Shown here: one piece after another, positions 1 through 9,723 of the stretch
Layout of the letters: each line of letters begins with the position of its first letter
How positions within the stretch are numbered: position 1 is the stretch's first letter
Origin: Rachycentron canadum
Lineage: Eukaryota; Chordata; Actinopteri; Carangiformes; Rachycentridae
NCBI GenBank assembly: GCA_038496675.1
Contig: CM076651.1
Coordinates: 20,239,465 to 20,303,464 of the forward strand
Direction of reading: 5' to 3'
Length of the DNA: 64,000 nucleotides
Made by a program: the position numbers and the translations under genes
Notes under the pieces: generated by a model
Told to the model about the DNA's origin: nothing
Seen by the model: the letters and a program-made list of their open reading frames with translations, nothing else
The model's database searches: none

Positions 1-102
1 CCTCCTGAGAGCTGAGTCTGTCTCTGTGAATGAGGCTTAGACACAAGAGATGGCAGATGGGTTCAACTTTTCTCTTGGTGTGTGAAAGCCATAACCTCCA
101 TC

Positions 103-168
103 CCCACACCCCACACACCCAAGGGGTGTGTGGGGTGTGGGCCTCAAAATGCCTCACGGCATTTTGAG
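103..168 (-). other. two adjacent perfect stem-loops in the tmem26 3' flank
   Basis: Positions 103-120 and 124-141 are perfect 18-bp inverted arms (CCCACACCCCACACACCC and its complement) around a 3-nt loop. One base further, 143-153 and 158-168 form a second perfect 11-bp stem (CTCAAAATGCC) with a 4-nt loop. The nearest arm lies 5 nt past the tmem26 stop, so the structure would be in its 3' UTR. Seen directly; any function is unknown. Confidence 0.8.
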
Positions 169-173
169 CTTTT

Positions 174-917
174 CTATACCTGGGCACCTCTCTGATCTTC
201 CTCCCTCTCAGTCCCCTTCTCTGTGTCTGTATGACAGCCCTGCTCTCCACACCACTCCTCTCTCCCTGTGTCCCCCTGTTTTTCCTGCTCCTCCGTCTCC
301 CCACCCCTTTGGGTTTGAGACCAGAACACCAGAGCAGCACATTTCTGCAAACCACACTCCCCTACCTGCTGCTCACACTGAACCACAAAGATCCGGTAAA
401 GCTCCAGCAGCACAATGAGGATGTTCTTGCAGGTGAAGAAGATCATAAGCTGGTTGAGAACCTGCTCTTCAAGCATGAGGTAGAGCCGGTAAAGCAGAAA
501 TGGGCCATCCTGGAGTCCCACTGTGAGCAGCAAGCTCCACACTTCGCTGGAGCAACAGGAGGAGAACGAGGATGAGGCACTGGGACGGCACAGGAGTCCA
601 CCCATCCTCTGAGCAGGAGACTCACCTGTTCGGGGTCGTGTCTGAGTGAGTACCAAAGGAAATTGCATGAGTGCCCATGAGAAGAGGGACAGGCCGATGA
701 TGAGAACGGTCCAGTTGGTTTTAACTTCAGGCTCCCTGAAGGTGTCAAAGATGTCCAGGATATCAGCACCAAGTCCCACGTAGACCATGAGGAGCTGGGA
801 TAGCTGGTCCCGGGACATGTCCCCCTTGGGCATCAGCCAGCGACCCAGAACCAACACTATGAGCATGGTTTGCTCCAGGCCAGCCACCCAGTTCTCTGGG
901 TCCAGCTCCACAATGCC
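174..917 (-). CDS. tmem26: tmem26 coding exon 3 (last)
   Basis: 744 nt after a GACCCAG acceptor, phase 0, residues 114-360, stop TAG at 174-176. It holds most of the conserved membrane core. A consensus GTGAGT donor at 620-625 and a CCCAG acceptor at 580-584 lie inside it. Removing those 46 nt would shift the frame and lose the conserved QDGPF segment, so the exon is read straight through. A donor-like CAG|GTATAG overlaps the stop, so a further 3' exon beyond the window cannot be excluded. Confidence 0.8.
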   Translation of the reverse strand, partial: GIVELDPENWVAGLEQTMLIVLVLGRWLMPKGDMSRDQLSQLLMVYVGLGADILDIFDTFREPEVKTNWTVLIIGLSLFSWALMQFPLVLTQTRPRTGESPAQRMGGLLCRPSASSSFSSCCSSEVWSLLLTVGLQDGPFLLYRLYLMLEEQVLNQLMIFFTCKNILIVLLELYRIFVVQCEQQVGECGLQKCAALVFWSQTQRGGETEEQEKQGDTGREEWCGEQGCHTDTEKGTEREEDQRGAQV

Positions 918-3917
918 CTGGGTCAAGGAAACAGCAACATCTGATTACATCAAAGGCATTTATGAAATTAGAGAATGAATTTCTCACAGCTTGTGTCACA
1001 GAGCAGAGAATTGCCTTTGGATTCTAACTGGGTTTGTTTGCTCTTTCAATATGTTTTTGATCAGTCATTTGTATGAATATATTACAATGTTTTATCTCAG
1101 TGTGTGTGAAAAAAATAAATCACCAAAACACACTGGCATCTCCTCTCTGGTGTCAATATGATTCTGATGACTTGTGAGTCAGTTTTCCATTGTGTCAGGG
1201 TTCACTGAGTTTATCCTGAACATTTCATAACAATCCTGAAACACTGCGTCTTCAAACGCTGCCACCCAGCCTCGAGCACAGCCAAGGGCCAAAAAAGCTC
1301 CCAAATCCTACATGAAAGAAACTGCACTAAAACCATCCCAGAAGGGGAGAGATCTGAGAGATTTTCAAGCAGGAGCCTATCAGGACTTCATCTCAATGTG
1401 TCTATTACACATTTCCTGCAACTAATAGTTTATCCACCCCCTTGCTAGATTTAAATCTTATCTGATATCAGGTGTTCCTTTAATGTGTCTGTATGGAGGG
1501 TGAGGTGGGGAGGCCAGTTTTGTGTTGGGATGCCTACCGCTGTGATTGGTATGTGAGCCAGCATATGAAGCTCAGGGCCCGAGGAGTTGTTGACGGGCAG
1601 TTTGGACTGCAGCAGGCTCAGCTCCAGAAACCAAATGGATGGAATGACAGTACTGAGGTAGAGGAAAACCATGGGGGAGAACCTGAAAGGGGACCGCCAA
1701 AAGAGAGGAATGAAGGGGGGAGAAAGGTAGGGGTGAGTTATTTTTAGTGGCATGGTTTTATTTATTTATTTATTGCCGCTTGCTAAAGAAAAAAGTGTCT
1801 CTTTTTATTTTTTTTTTTGTAAAAGAAGCATCAAATTTCAGACAGGCAATTATTCTCATCATATATGCAAATCCCACTTGACAGTGCAAAGCCTTCTTCA
1901 TGAGGAGAGAACTTCAAAGTAAGACTCAGTGAGAAAGAGAGAGGCCTGAAGAAAGCTCGTGTCTGAGAATGTTCACTGAGTATGTACTGGAGTGCTGGAG
2001 TTTTTGAATGAGAAGCCGCTTGGTGTTGACTGAGGTGTGAAACTAAATGCTTCTATCCCTTTGAGGCTCGCATAATAAAGGTTGACGTCAGCTTATGTTT
2101 ACTCAAGCATAATTTGAAAAAAATAAATAAATAAAGCATAAATAAAAGCTTGCTGGTCAGAAATGACTCAAACCAGCGGGAGACTATTTCTCCATGGCTG
2201 GATGACAGAGAAGTGATAGCAGACTCTGAACATCAGCTCAATGAAAGACAGAGCAATAACACAGCAGAGCGATATATCTGTTTTTGATAGACAGTGAAAG
2301 AGAGACAGAGTTGCAGGGGATAACCGAGAATTTAGTGGCAGAGAATATCACAGGCCTTACACAAGCTGACTTTCTCCGCCCTGGGCAGATGGGTTGTAAA
2401 GTGTTCACACATTTACAAGTTTGAAAGTTATTTACCCCTCATACAAAACAGTTGTACAAAGTCTGGCTACAACACCTCCATCCTCATGTCACTGCCTTAA
2501 ACAGAGAAGAAGCAGTGGGTGAGCATCTGGCTGATATATGCTAATTTAGCCCACAAACAATCCGAGCTGAAGCAGGAGAGAGAAGCCTTTTGCACCAATG
2601 AAATGATTTATTTCTTGGTGTTAAACCATTAAACAACTTTAGAAATGTAGCTAGTTTACCGGTCGCAAGGAATTGCTCTGTTACCTCAGTTAGTCAGTTA
2701 GCGTGGAGCCAAGTATTATGTCAAAATATTGTGGTCTCGCTGTCCTAAAGCAGACGCGCTTGCAGTGTGATTACCAGACTGAAACATCTGAACAACTATT
2801 GTATGGTTTGCCATCAAATTCAGTCCAAACATGCATGATTCCCAGAGGATGAAGCCCACTGACTTTGCTGACCATGTGACATTTTCTTCTCTGGCATCAT
2901 CAGACGATCAAATTAATGTCATGCTCATCAGCTTCAGTTTTGTTTTTCAAGCTAATTAGCGAATATTAGCATGCTGCATGGGATGTTTACCATGTTAAGC
3001 ACTGCACCTGCTAAAAATTAACATGTCAGCACTGTGCATTGTGTACACGCTGAAATGCTGAATCCCTGCTGGGCCTATGTACAGACTCGGGGAAATGCTA
3101 GCGCCGCTGTTAGACTCTTAATCTAGAGATTGATGAGCATTAATGACGTTTAGATATTCACCTCAATCATGCTACTGGCACGACAAGTGAAATCATGATG
3201 AGCTACAGGAGCTCAGTCCCCCTGTTTATATAAAATAGGTATTTTGAAAACATTAAAGCCAAATTCATTATCATCCTCGCATTTATATTTCTCATTCTGG
3301 TCAAACGTGACCTGGCACATTTGGAAAAATGCTTGGAGCTGACCATTCAATCAACATGTCAGCATTACCAGGCATCTATCAATGTCAGGCTGATAAATGA
3401 TGATGAGGAGAAAGGACTGAAGAACATATGCACACAAAATCCTTGATAAAGGTAGAGCATATGGAGAGCTTTGTCAAACATAATATTTTGCTAAAACTTC
3501 TGTTTTTATGCAAATTAAACTTGCGCTGGACTTGCTCCACTATCAACACAACTAGTATTGTGTGACGATTATAATGCATGCTGTTTTGTGTAATCTGATA
3601 ATTAGCTATTTAATTCTTCAGGTTTGACTTACTTCGGACTTTCCTGATATTCACACTGTGGACTGTGTTGAATATAGGAACATGTTTGGTTTTCATGGTT
3701 TGCGTGCATAACCCATGTGTTACCATTTCCACTCTGCGTTACGTGTGCACTTCAGCGTGACTGCCATTTCCACACCCAGTAGAGCCACGCCCGTCAACAG
3801 CATCCAATAGAGTGGCTCCCCTTTAATGGCCACCACACGCCACACTGTCACCACCCCATGGACTGCAAACAGGAAGCGACTCAGCAAAGCTAGCAGGATG
3901 TTCAAGAGACGACACAT
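174..3917 (-). CDS. tmem26: tmem26-like gene, transmembrane protein 26 (3 coding exons)
   Basis: A multi-pass membrane protein of the TMEM26 family, whose molecular role is poorly known (the mammalian gene is used as a beige-fat marker). Coding exons are 3724-3917, 1538-1682 and 174-917. They join in phase to 361 codons (360 aa); the human protein is about 368 aa. The start ATG at 3915-3917 gives MCRLLNI, followed by a hydrophobic segment (about residues 4-25), WRV, a second one (36-55), then WFSP plus a third (66-86). Exon 3 carries the family block GRWL-(x)-RDQLSQLL, the segment VGLGADILD, and the conserved QDGPFLLYRLYLM and FFTCKNILIVLLELYR segments. A possible N-glycosylation site (NNSS) sits at residues 96-99. 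The tail from about residue 305 is polar, charged and not conserved. A splice-acceptor-like CCGCAG lies just upstream of the ATG, so a non-coding first exon is possible. Identity is from recalled family motifs; the a/b paralogue was not resolved. Confidence 0.86.
1538..1682 (-). CDS. tmem26: tmem26 coding exon 2
   Basis: 145 nt between a CTTTCAG acceptor and a GTAGGC donor, entering in phase 2 and ending in phase 0. Encodes residues 65-113: the third membrane segment (FSPMVFLYLSTVIPSIWFLE), then a short loop with NNSS, a potential N-glycosylation site. Confidence 0.84.
1683..3723 (-). other. tmem26 intron 1
   Basis: A 2-kb intron with no recognisable coding sequence. It contains AT-rich stretches near 1757-1820 and 2118-2150 and a degenerate copy of the TAGCATG dispersed repeat at about 2930-3125. 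Confidence 0.7.
2930..3125 (+). repeat. TAGCATG-family dispersed repeat, copy 1
   Basis: Contains GCTAATTAGC, ATTAGCATGCT, TTTACCATGTTAA, ACATGTCAGCACTGTG and ends GCTAGCGCCGCTGTTAGACTCTTA. The same word order recurs at 11355-11830, 48365-48780 and 49925-50060, and reversed at about 42845-42975. From memory this is an abundant percomorph interspersed repeat; its class is not assigned here. Confidence 0.55.
3724..3917 (-). CDS. tmem26: tmem26 coding exon 1
   Basis: Encodes residues 1-65 (part): the start methionine, two hydrophobic segments and the conserved VWRV and EPLYW motifs. It ends TGG-AAA-TG before a GTAACA donor (phase 2). The split codon TG|G restores Trp and leads into FSP, as in the family WFSP motif. 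Confidence 0.85.
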
Positions 3918-4832
3918 TGTGCGCTGCGGAAAACCTGCACAGAAGACAGATTTGTCATGTATCATTAGGTTTTATTAGACTGTAACTCATTGTGAATGAA
4001 AGAAATATATGTTTTAAATGAAAATAAAAAGCCAGTGCAGCCTTGGACGTCTTCTTTCCTTAATTTACTGATGCATGCTAAATTGAGGGGCATAATGTCA
4101 AATGACAAAGTGAAAAATCATTTATTTAATTTTCATCAAATGATTCATGCAAAGCGGATGGAAATTGGGGCTGATTCAGCATTTTTGCTAAAAGCAAAGT
4201 TTACAATGGAATAGTCAATAAATGTAAAGCTGTACATCAACAATTTTAAAGATTAAAACTGATAACAGAAATTGCAGAGAGAGAGAAAGAAAATATAATT
4301 GAGAAGTACTTTACGCTTCAAAGTTTCACAAGTGTCACAAAGGTTACAACAATAAAGTCGTTTATGTTCTATAGTTTTTCTAGGATATTACCGTAATAAA
4401 CTCACCAAAGGTTTTTGCAAAGAATGGAAAACTGCCCAAGGCCACTTCAATTTGATTGCATTTTGCACTAAATTTAAGGAATAAACTCACACTGTCAGAC
4501 TGCCAAAAACCCAACCAACCATGAAAAATTTGCAAACACTTATGTAAGCGCCCGCATCATTACACATCATAACCCCGGTTTCAGCTTTTGAGATCAATAA
4601 CTATTGCATGATGTCAGTGTGAAAACAGTCCTCACTGTCAATTAGTCAGCACTATAAAAGCATCTGAGCTTTGGGGAAAACTCAAAGCAAGCAGTAATTT
4701 GGAAGCAAGAGTTAGACAAACTGATCTTCAGTCAATATTAGAGGACTTCAGGAGGCTTTGCACGTATTTACTTAAATTGGATCGTTGGATCTCTGTGGAT
4801 TATTGTGATGACTAGAAAGCAGTGCTAAACTC

Positions 4833-4900
4833 GGGGCATCCGGGTTGCTTAGTGTTTAAGGTGCGTGCTATGAAACCCAGTTCTACTCAAGGCCCAAGGC
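4833..4900 (+). repeat. tRNA-like sequence, probably a SINE head
   Basis: GGGCATCCGGGTTGCTTAGT resembles the 5' end of tRNA-derived fish SINEs, with an A-box-like TTGCTTAGTG. About 33 nt downstream, AGTTCTACTCA is a degenerate B box, so the spacing fits a pol III internal promoter. No clean cloverleaf can be drawn, so a functional tRNA gene is unlikely. Family recognition is from memory. Confidence 0.45.
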
Positions 4901-5616
4901 TTAACCCTCCTGATGATATTTTCCTTTGTCCAATACATACTGAAAGCACAAAGTTTCCAATGAGCTGCAATAAAATGTCAGGAAGTCATTAAAAAAGTAT
5001 CAGATATTTCTCACTGTCAAGCAAATATGAATAAGTCATCTGAAATTATAAAATGTTATTAAATCATCAACAAAGGTTGTTACAAGAATCTATTGGGTCT
5101 ACAGTTGTAAATGGAGATCACAGACAAAGCAACATAATACCAGTGGAGCACAACTCTAGCCAGAGGGGTTTTCAACACCCTGACAACCTGAAATGTGTTA
5201 ATATTAAAGGCTTATAACTGATCTCCAAATTATTATTAAATGACTTATTCACCATAAATAAAGCAATTAGTCACAACAATATTTAACCCCTCTAGACTGA
5301 GCCTTCTTAGAGAGTGGCACTGAAGTGTGTTACCATCTGTGTCAAAAACAGGCAATGTGCTGTGTGGTGATGTCATGAATACCAATATACATTGAATAGA
5401 ATTTATGCAATATGGATGACTGCATGCAGTACAGACCTACAGTGTAAGCTGGACTCCTCGCTGAGATCAGTGTCTTCTGTGTGTATCCCCAAACTTCTGC
5501 TGCGGTGCAGTAGAGAACGACAACCACACAACAGTCACACACAATGACCTGGTCTGCATCTGCCCTTTTAAATGACAGACACCTCCCCGACACTACTGGA
5601 TGAGTAGGCATGTCAG

Positions 5617-5618
<2 letters not shown>

Positions 5619-5666
<48 letters not shown>

Positions 5667-5689
5667 ATTTGTGTGTGTATTTGTGTGTC
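5619..5689 (+). repeat. (GT)n microsatellite, imperfect at its 3' end
   Basis: About 19 uninterrupted GT units, then GTATGT and GTATTT variants to about 5689. Confidence 0.95.
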
Positions 5690-5789
5690 TTCAATATAGA
5701 GTGACTACTGTTCAAGTCCACTGGAGTAGAGCAACAGTGAACTGCAGTGTGTTCCATAAGTGTATATGTGTGTGTCTCCGTCTCCTTGG

Positions 5790-6060
5790 TGCCACTGTAG
5801 GAGATAACGTTTCCTGCCCTTTGCGCCCACATCTTCATTGCCATCCGTCATGATGTCATCTCTCCTGGCCCAGAACAAAGTTATCTCCCTGGGAGAAGCC
5901 AGTCTGCCGTGCTCCCTGTTCAGAGAGCACCCAGCCCTGCCCTGCTCCCACCCATGCCTGCTCTGCCTCCACACGGCTGGCCCTGATAACAGTCTCGCTC
6001 CCTGGCCTCTGTGCACACAAACACAGGCGCGAAGGGAGATGCCGGTGCCCCCCCCAAGCA
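5790..6060. other. GC-rich patch, possible regulatory element
   Basis: An island of higher GC in AT-rich intergenic DNA. It includes TGATGTCATC (CRE-like), AGAACAAAG (SOX-like) and GTTATCTC (GATA-like) within 5850-5890. Open frames exist on both strands but show no recognised protein or splice context. Regulatory status is inference only. Confidence 0.3.
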
Positions 6061-6337
6061 ATCACTGCAGTGTATGGGTATGTTACTGCTATTGCATCAG
6101 AATGAGGATGCCTTGTGGGTCGATGCTGCCCAGGAATGTCAATCCTGTCAACCCACTAAACCAAAAATGAATCACAGACAGATGACTGATAAGATGTTTT
6201 TTATTGTTTGGTCAGTGTGTAAATCCTAACTATTGGTCAGGAAGTGATCAGTGTTGAGGTGACATTGCTCCTACATGGCCTTGATGGTATTTTGGTCTCC
6301 CTGACAATGAGGCCTTAAATTTGTGTTATCTGATCAG

Positions 6338-6339
6338 TT

Positions 6340-6371
<32 letters not shown>
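6338..6371 (+). repeat. (TTTTG)n short tandem repeat
   Basis: Consecutive TTTTG pentamers ending in a T run. Confidence 0.9.
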
Positions 6372-6372
<1 letters not shown>

Positions 6373-9300
6373 CCTCTTGGGGGCAGCAGTACCAAGCTGT
6401 AAACACACAAATCAATGAGGAATTCATATTCAGGAGACAAAGAGCAACATTAGCATTCATTTTCTGTCTGACTGATGAATTTAAGTCCACATAGCTACTA
6501 TTTATTTATTTATTGCTGTTGGTAAGAGCGGTGAACCAAAATGGGAAAGACATTGGCCAGACAACCAAAACAATAGGAGTTGTATGATGATTGTCTATGG
6601 TTTCAGCATAGTCATTTCATCCATTGTTAAGTTAAAAACATTGGATGTAGAAGCTCTGAGGTGTGATCAGACTAAGTGCATGGTTAATTAGAGGGGCAAC
6701 GCGATTGCAAGAAAAGTCAACAGATTGCTCTCAATGGTGTGCGAAATGGGGCAAAAATATGTCAGTGGGAGCTGAAAGTGCATTAACATAAGCAAATAAT
6801 TTATACCTGTGCTGAGGTCTTATGACGTACAAAGACCAGTTCCAAAGGCAGAGAGTGTCTGAGCTCTCAAACACACCACAGACACTCATGGTTGCATGTG
6901 GTAGCGCATGTATTAGCTATAACTGTGTATAGTTGCCTCATTAGCTGTTTGGCAGAAATTAACATGAACTGCAAAAATACTCTCAAATTCAAAGCCAAAT
7001 ATCACATGTCCATACCCTCAGGTACGTCACATATCAGCGTATGCTCATAGCTATGGTGGACCTTTGTTGTCACGGTAGCAATGATAAACACGTGGTTACT
7101 TGTCATGGATAAAAGAAACAATGACTATCGGTTTCACATGGGAAATAAACAGCGGTTCCCTCCATAATTACTAGTGGCTAGGGGTCGCCCACTGGAAAAA
7201 CATAATTATGGATCATAAGAACCTGTTTGTGTGATATTAATTTGCATCATGTTCAGCCTGAACTCATCCTAAGTGTGGCACTATCTGTCAGTTGTTGGGT
7301 CGGTGGGTCTGGATAATATTTTAATCAAGAAAATACACTTTGACGAATTAGATTTCTATTAATTTTGGTCTGTATATTCATGTCAGTGTTATTAAGAATG
7401 ATATATACATTAGATAACTTAACTAACATCCATTGCCAGTATTCAGTGAAAACATAAAAATGATGTATCCTTTCTGAAGCATTGTGGAAAGTACGAGTGT
7501 GCATGTTGGTCCTGTTCCAGCCTTATCAACCATCCACATTTTTCTAATTGTCATTACTTAACCAAACGTTTCACTTGCCTAACCTTAACCATAACCAGTA
7601 CATATAGCAATATATATTGGTATATATACAGTACATGATTATCCATAAATATATAATATAACCAAACATTTGAATAATGATCTTCCATTACTTTATTGAG
7701 TTGTGACCACATTATGTACTGAGCGGGACTTTCTCTCAACTACAGTTCTTCTCATTCTATCTTTGGCATTTCTCCTCCTTATTATGATAAATAACAGAGG
7801 CTCTCATTGAGGTCATTGTCCCCATGAATCCTAATATCAAAGAGAGCCCCTCATCTTTTTTAGAAGGCTCATTGTCTGGTCAGGATTTCCCCCCTTTTTG
7901 GTATATGACTAGATATCCTCATGGCTTAATAGTCTTGATTTATTGTGGACATTAATGGTCTCCAGACAATTACTTGTAATGTTGATGACCTACTGACATT
8001 TACTCTTGAGCCATCATTATTATCCCTCATACACAGGTAATATCAAAGTATAATGGGCAGATTGCTATGAAATTTACCTTCATTATAAATAAATCCATTA
8101 CATGTTGTGTATTTCCAGGATTTCCAGGATAAACTTTAGCCTAATTTCTCAGAATAGCACAAGGATATTTTAAGACTAAAGTGCGATCGAAATATTGTTT
8201 GTAATATCCTCTAATTCAATTTTCAACAGTATTTTCTTAAACTTAAAAGATCAAATTTGAATGTTGTAAGAAAAGAGTGCAGTGATTATCACAGAGGCTG
8301 TGTAGCTATATTAAATCTCAACGGAAAACTATAATATTCTTTGACTGGGAAGCAGTGGTACTTTCTCATCCTGAAAATTTCCTCAAATCAATTTCCTAGT
8401 TCAGACGAAGAACAGACAAAAGTCTGAATTATTAATAAGGCACAAAGCTGTAAGATGAACATGCAAGTCAATTATTCATAATCCCTCAAATTAGCGCCTT
8501 TTTTGAGCCTTCGTGTTGAAATAATATTCACTGCAGCTAATAATTTTGTTTTAGGAGATCGTGCATCCACAAAGCATCTGTCAGAAAGAATTTCAGCATG
8601 TTTTTTGTAATTATTCACATCCAACAATTTGGATTTTAGGTTCAAGTGGCCATTTGAAGTCAGGAGAGAGACACATACGCAGGTAGTAGAGGAAGTCCTT
8701 TAATGGTGAGGAAACAGGCAGAACTGTCAGGAGATAAGGCAAAAAAAAAAAAAAAAAATGAACTGAACTGAAGAAAAAAAGGGGTGGAGGACAAAAGAAG
8801 AAAGAGGTGAAGAGGGGGGTGGCGATGACTTGGGACGAGGGTGAGTGAGTTATCAGCCATGCAGAATAGTGGTACACCTCATCGTGTTATCCTCTTGTTT
8901 GGGCGGCGCTTTTGCTCTTCGAGATAACAGGCGGTTCACTCCAGATCGTGGCTTTGAGTTAGTTAAGCTAACTATGCTTATTTGTGTTTGAAAGATATGA
9001 GCTGGGTTTAGTGCTGCTGACGGTGAAGCAGGTTGTTGTGTCCTGTGTTAAGTTAGTTCAAGGAAAAGGATGACATAGGGATCTGGATTGTTGGTTTAGC
9101 TGTATTCACTGAGTGTGAGTCTCCAACAGGCAACACAGTCCTTTGCCTTCGTAAAACACATGTCTGTAAATGAAGTCCTTTTAACACTTTTCAAACTCAT
9201 AACTACTTCCATTAATTACCATATTTCCATATTGACAGGTCATGACACTTCATTTCTTCTGAAGTTTTTTTTCACTGAGGCCTGCAGTAGCCTATATTTC

Positions 9301-9399
9301 AGCTGCACCAGTCTGCCAGCATTGAAGTGGCACAGCTCCAGCAGTTTCTTATATACAACCCTGGATATCAGCCATTCACACAGACCTGCTGCCTACTCC

Positions 9400-9723
9400 T
9401 CACATGGTGTAAGCCACCCAGTAGATCACATTCACCACGGCAAAAGTGAAAGGAAACACGGCCCTGGCGTAGATGTCGATGGTGTCAGCATCGATGGGCT
9501 TGCAGACGCACTTGGAACAGCACTTCTTCTCCTCCTCACTCTCTTCCACCTGCTTGGACCTTCTCCTTCTAGGCTCGACCTCTTCGGTGCCGACCTCCCC
9601 AGGGATTTCGGTGCTGGAGCGCTGAGTCCGGCCATGACGGCTGGAAATCATCACACCCTGGTTCATGCCAGTGACCGACAGGGAAAACAGAACCATAGCC
9701 TGTTTGCCATTCTTTACAATGGA
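9400..9723 (-). CDS. gabrd: gabrd exon 9 (loop and TM4)
   Basis: Acceptor CCCTACAG, then SIVKNGKQAMVLFSLS, a variable cytoplasmic loop, PIDADTIDIYARAVFP and TM4, ending ...YTM with stop TGA at 9400-9402 (residues 355-461). The loop carries RRRRS (about 406-410), an acidic run, and CCSKCVC at 422-428 just before TM4; I do not recall this cluster in the human subunit. Confidence 0.96.
   Translation of the reverse strand, partial: SIVKNGKQAMVLFSLSVTGMNQGVMISSRHGRTQRSSTEIPGEVGTEEVEPRRRRSKQVEESEEEKKCCSKCVCKPIDADTIDIYARAVFPFTFAVVNVIYWVAYTM

Larger units (their letters stand above)
3918..9399. other. tmem26-gabrd intergenic region (includes gabrd 3' UTR)
   Basis: 5.5 kb with no supported gene; all ORFs are short and without family signature. 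It holds a tRNA-like SINE remnant (4833-4900), a GT microsatellite (5619-5689), a GC-rich patch (5790-6060), a TTTTG array (6338-6371) and a poly-A run near 8742-8758. The gabrd 3' UTR must extend left from 9399, but no polyadenylation site could be fixed. An AATAAA on the minus strand near 7938 is only one of several candidates. Confidence 0.7.

Noticed and set aside
4833..4900. A functional tRNA gene
   Set aside because: Arms do not pair convincingly and the B box is degenerate; kept only as a SINE-like remnant.
5593..5853. ORFs over the GT tract (Cys/Val or His/Thr repeats)
   Set aside because: Dinucleotide repeats are open in several frames by chance; the same applies at 25611-25831, 39358-39552 and 63217-63411.
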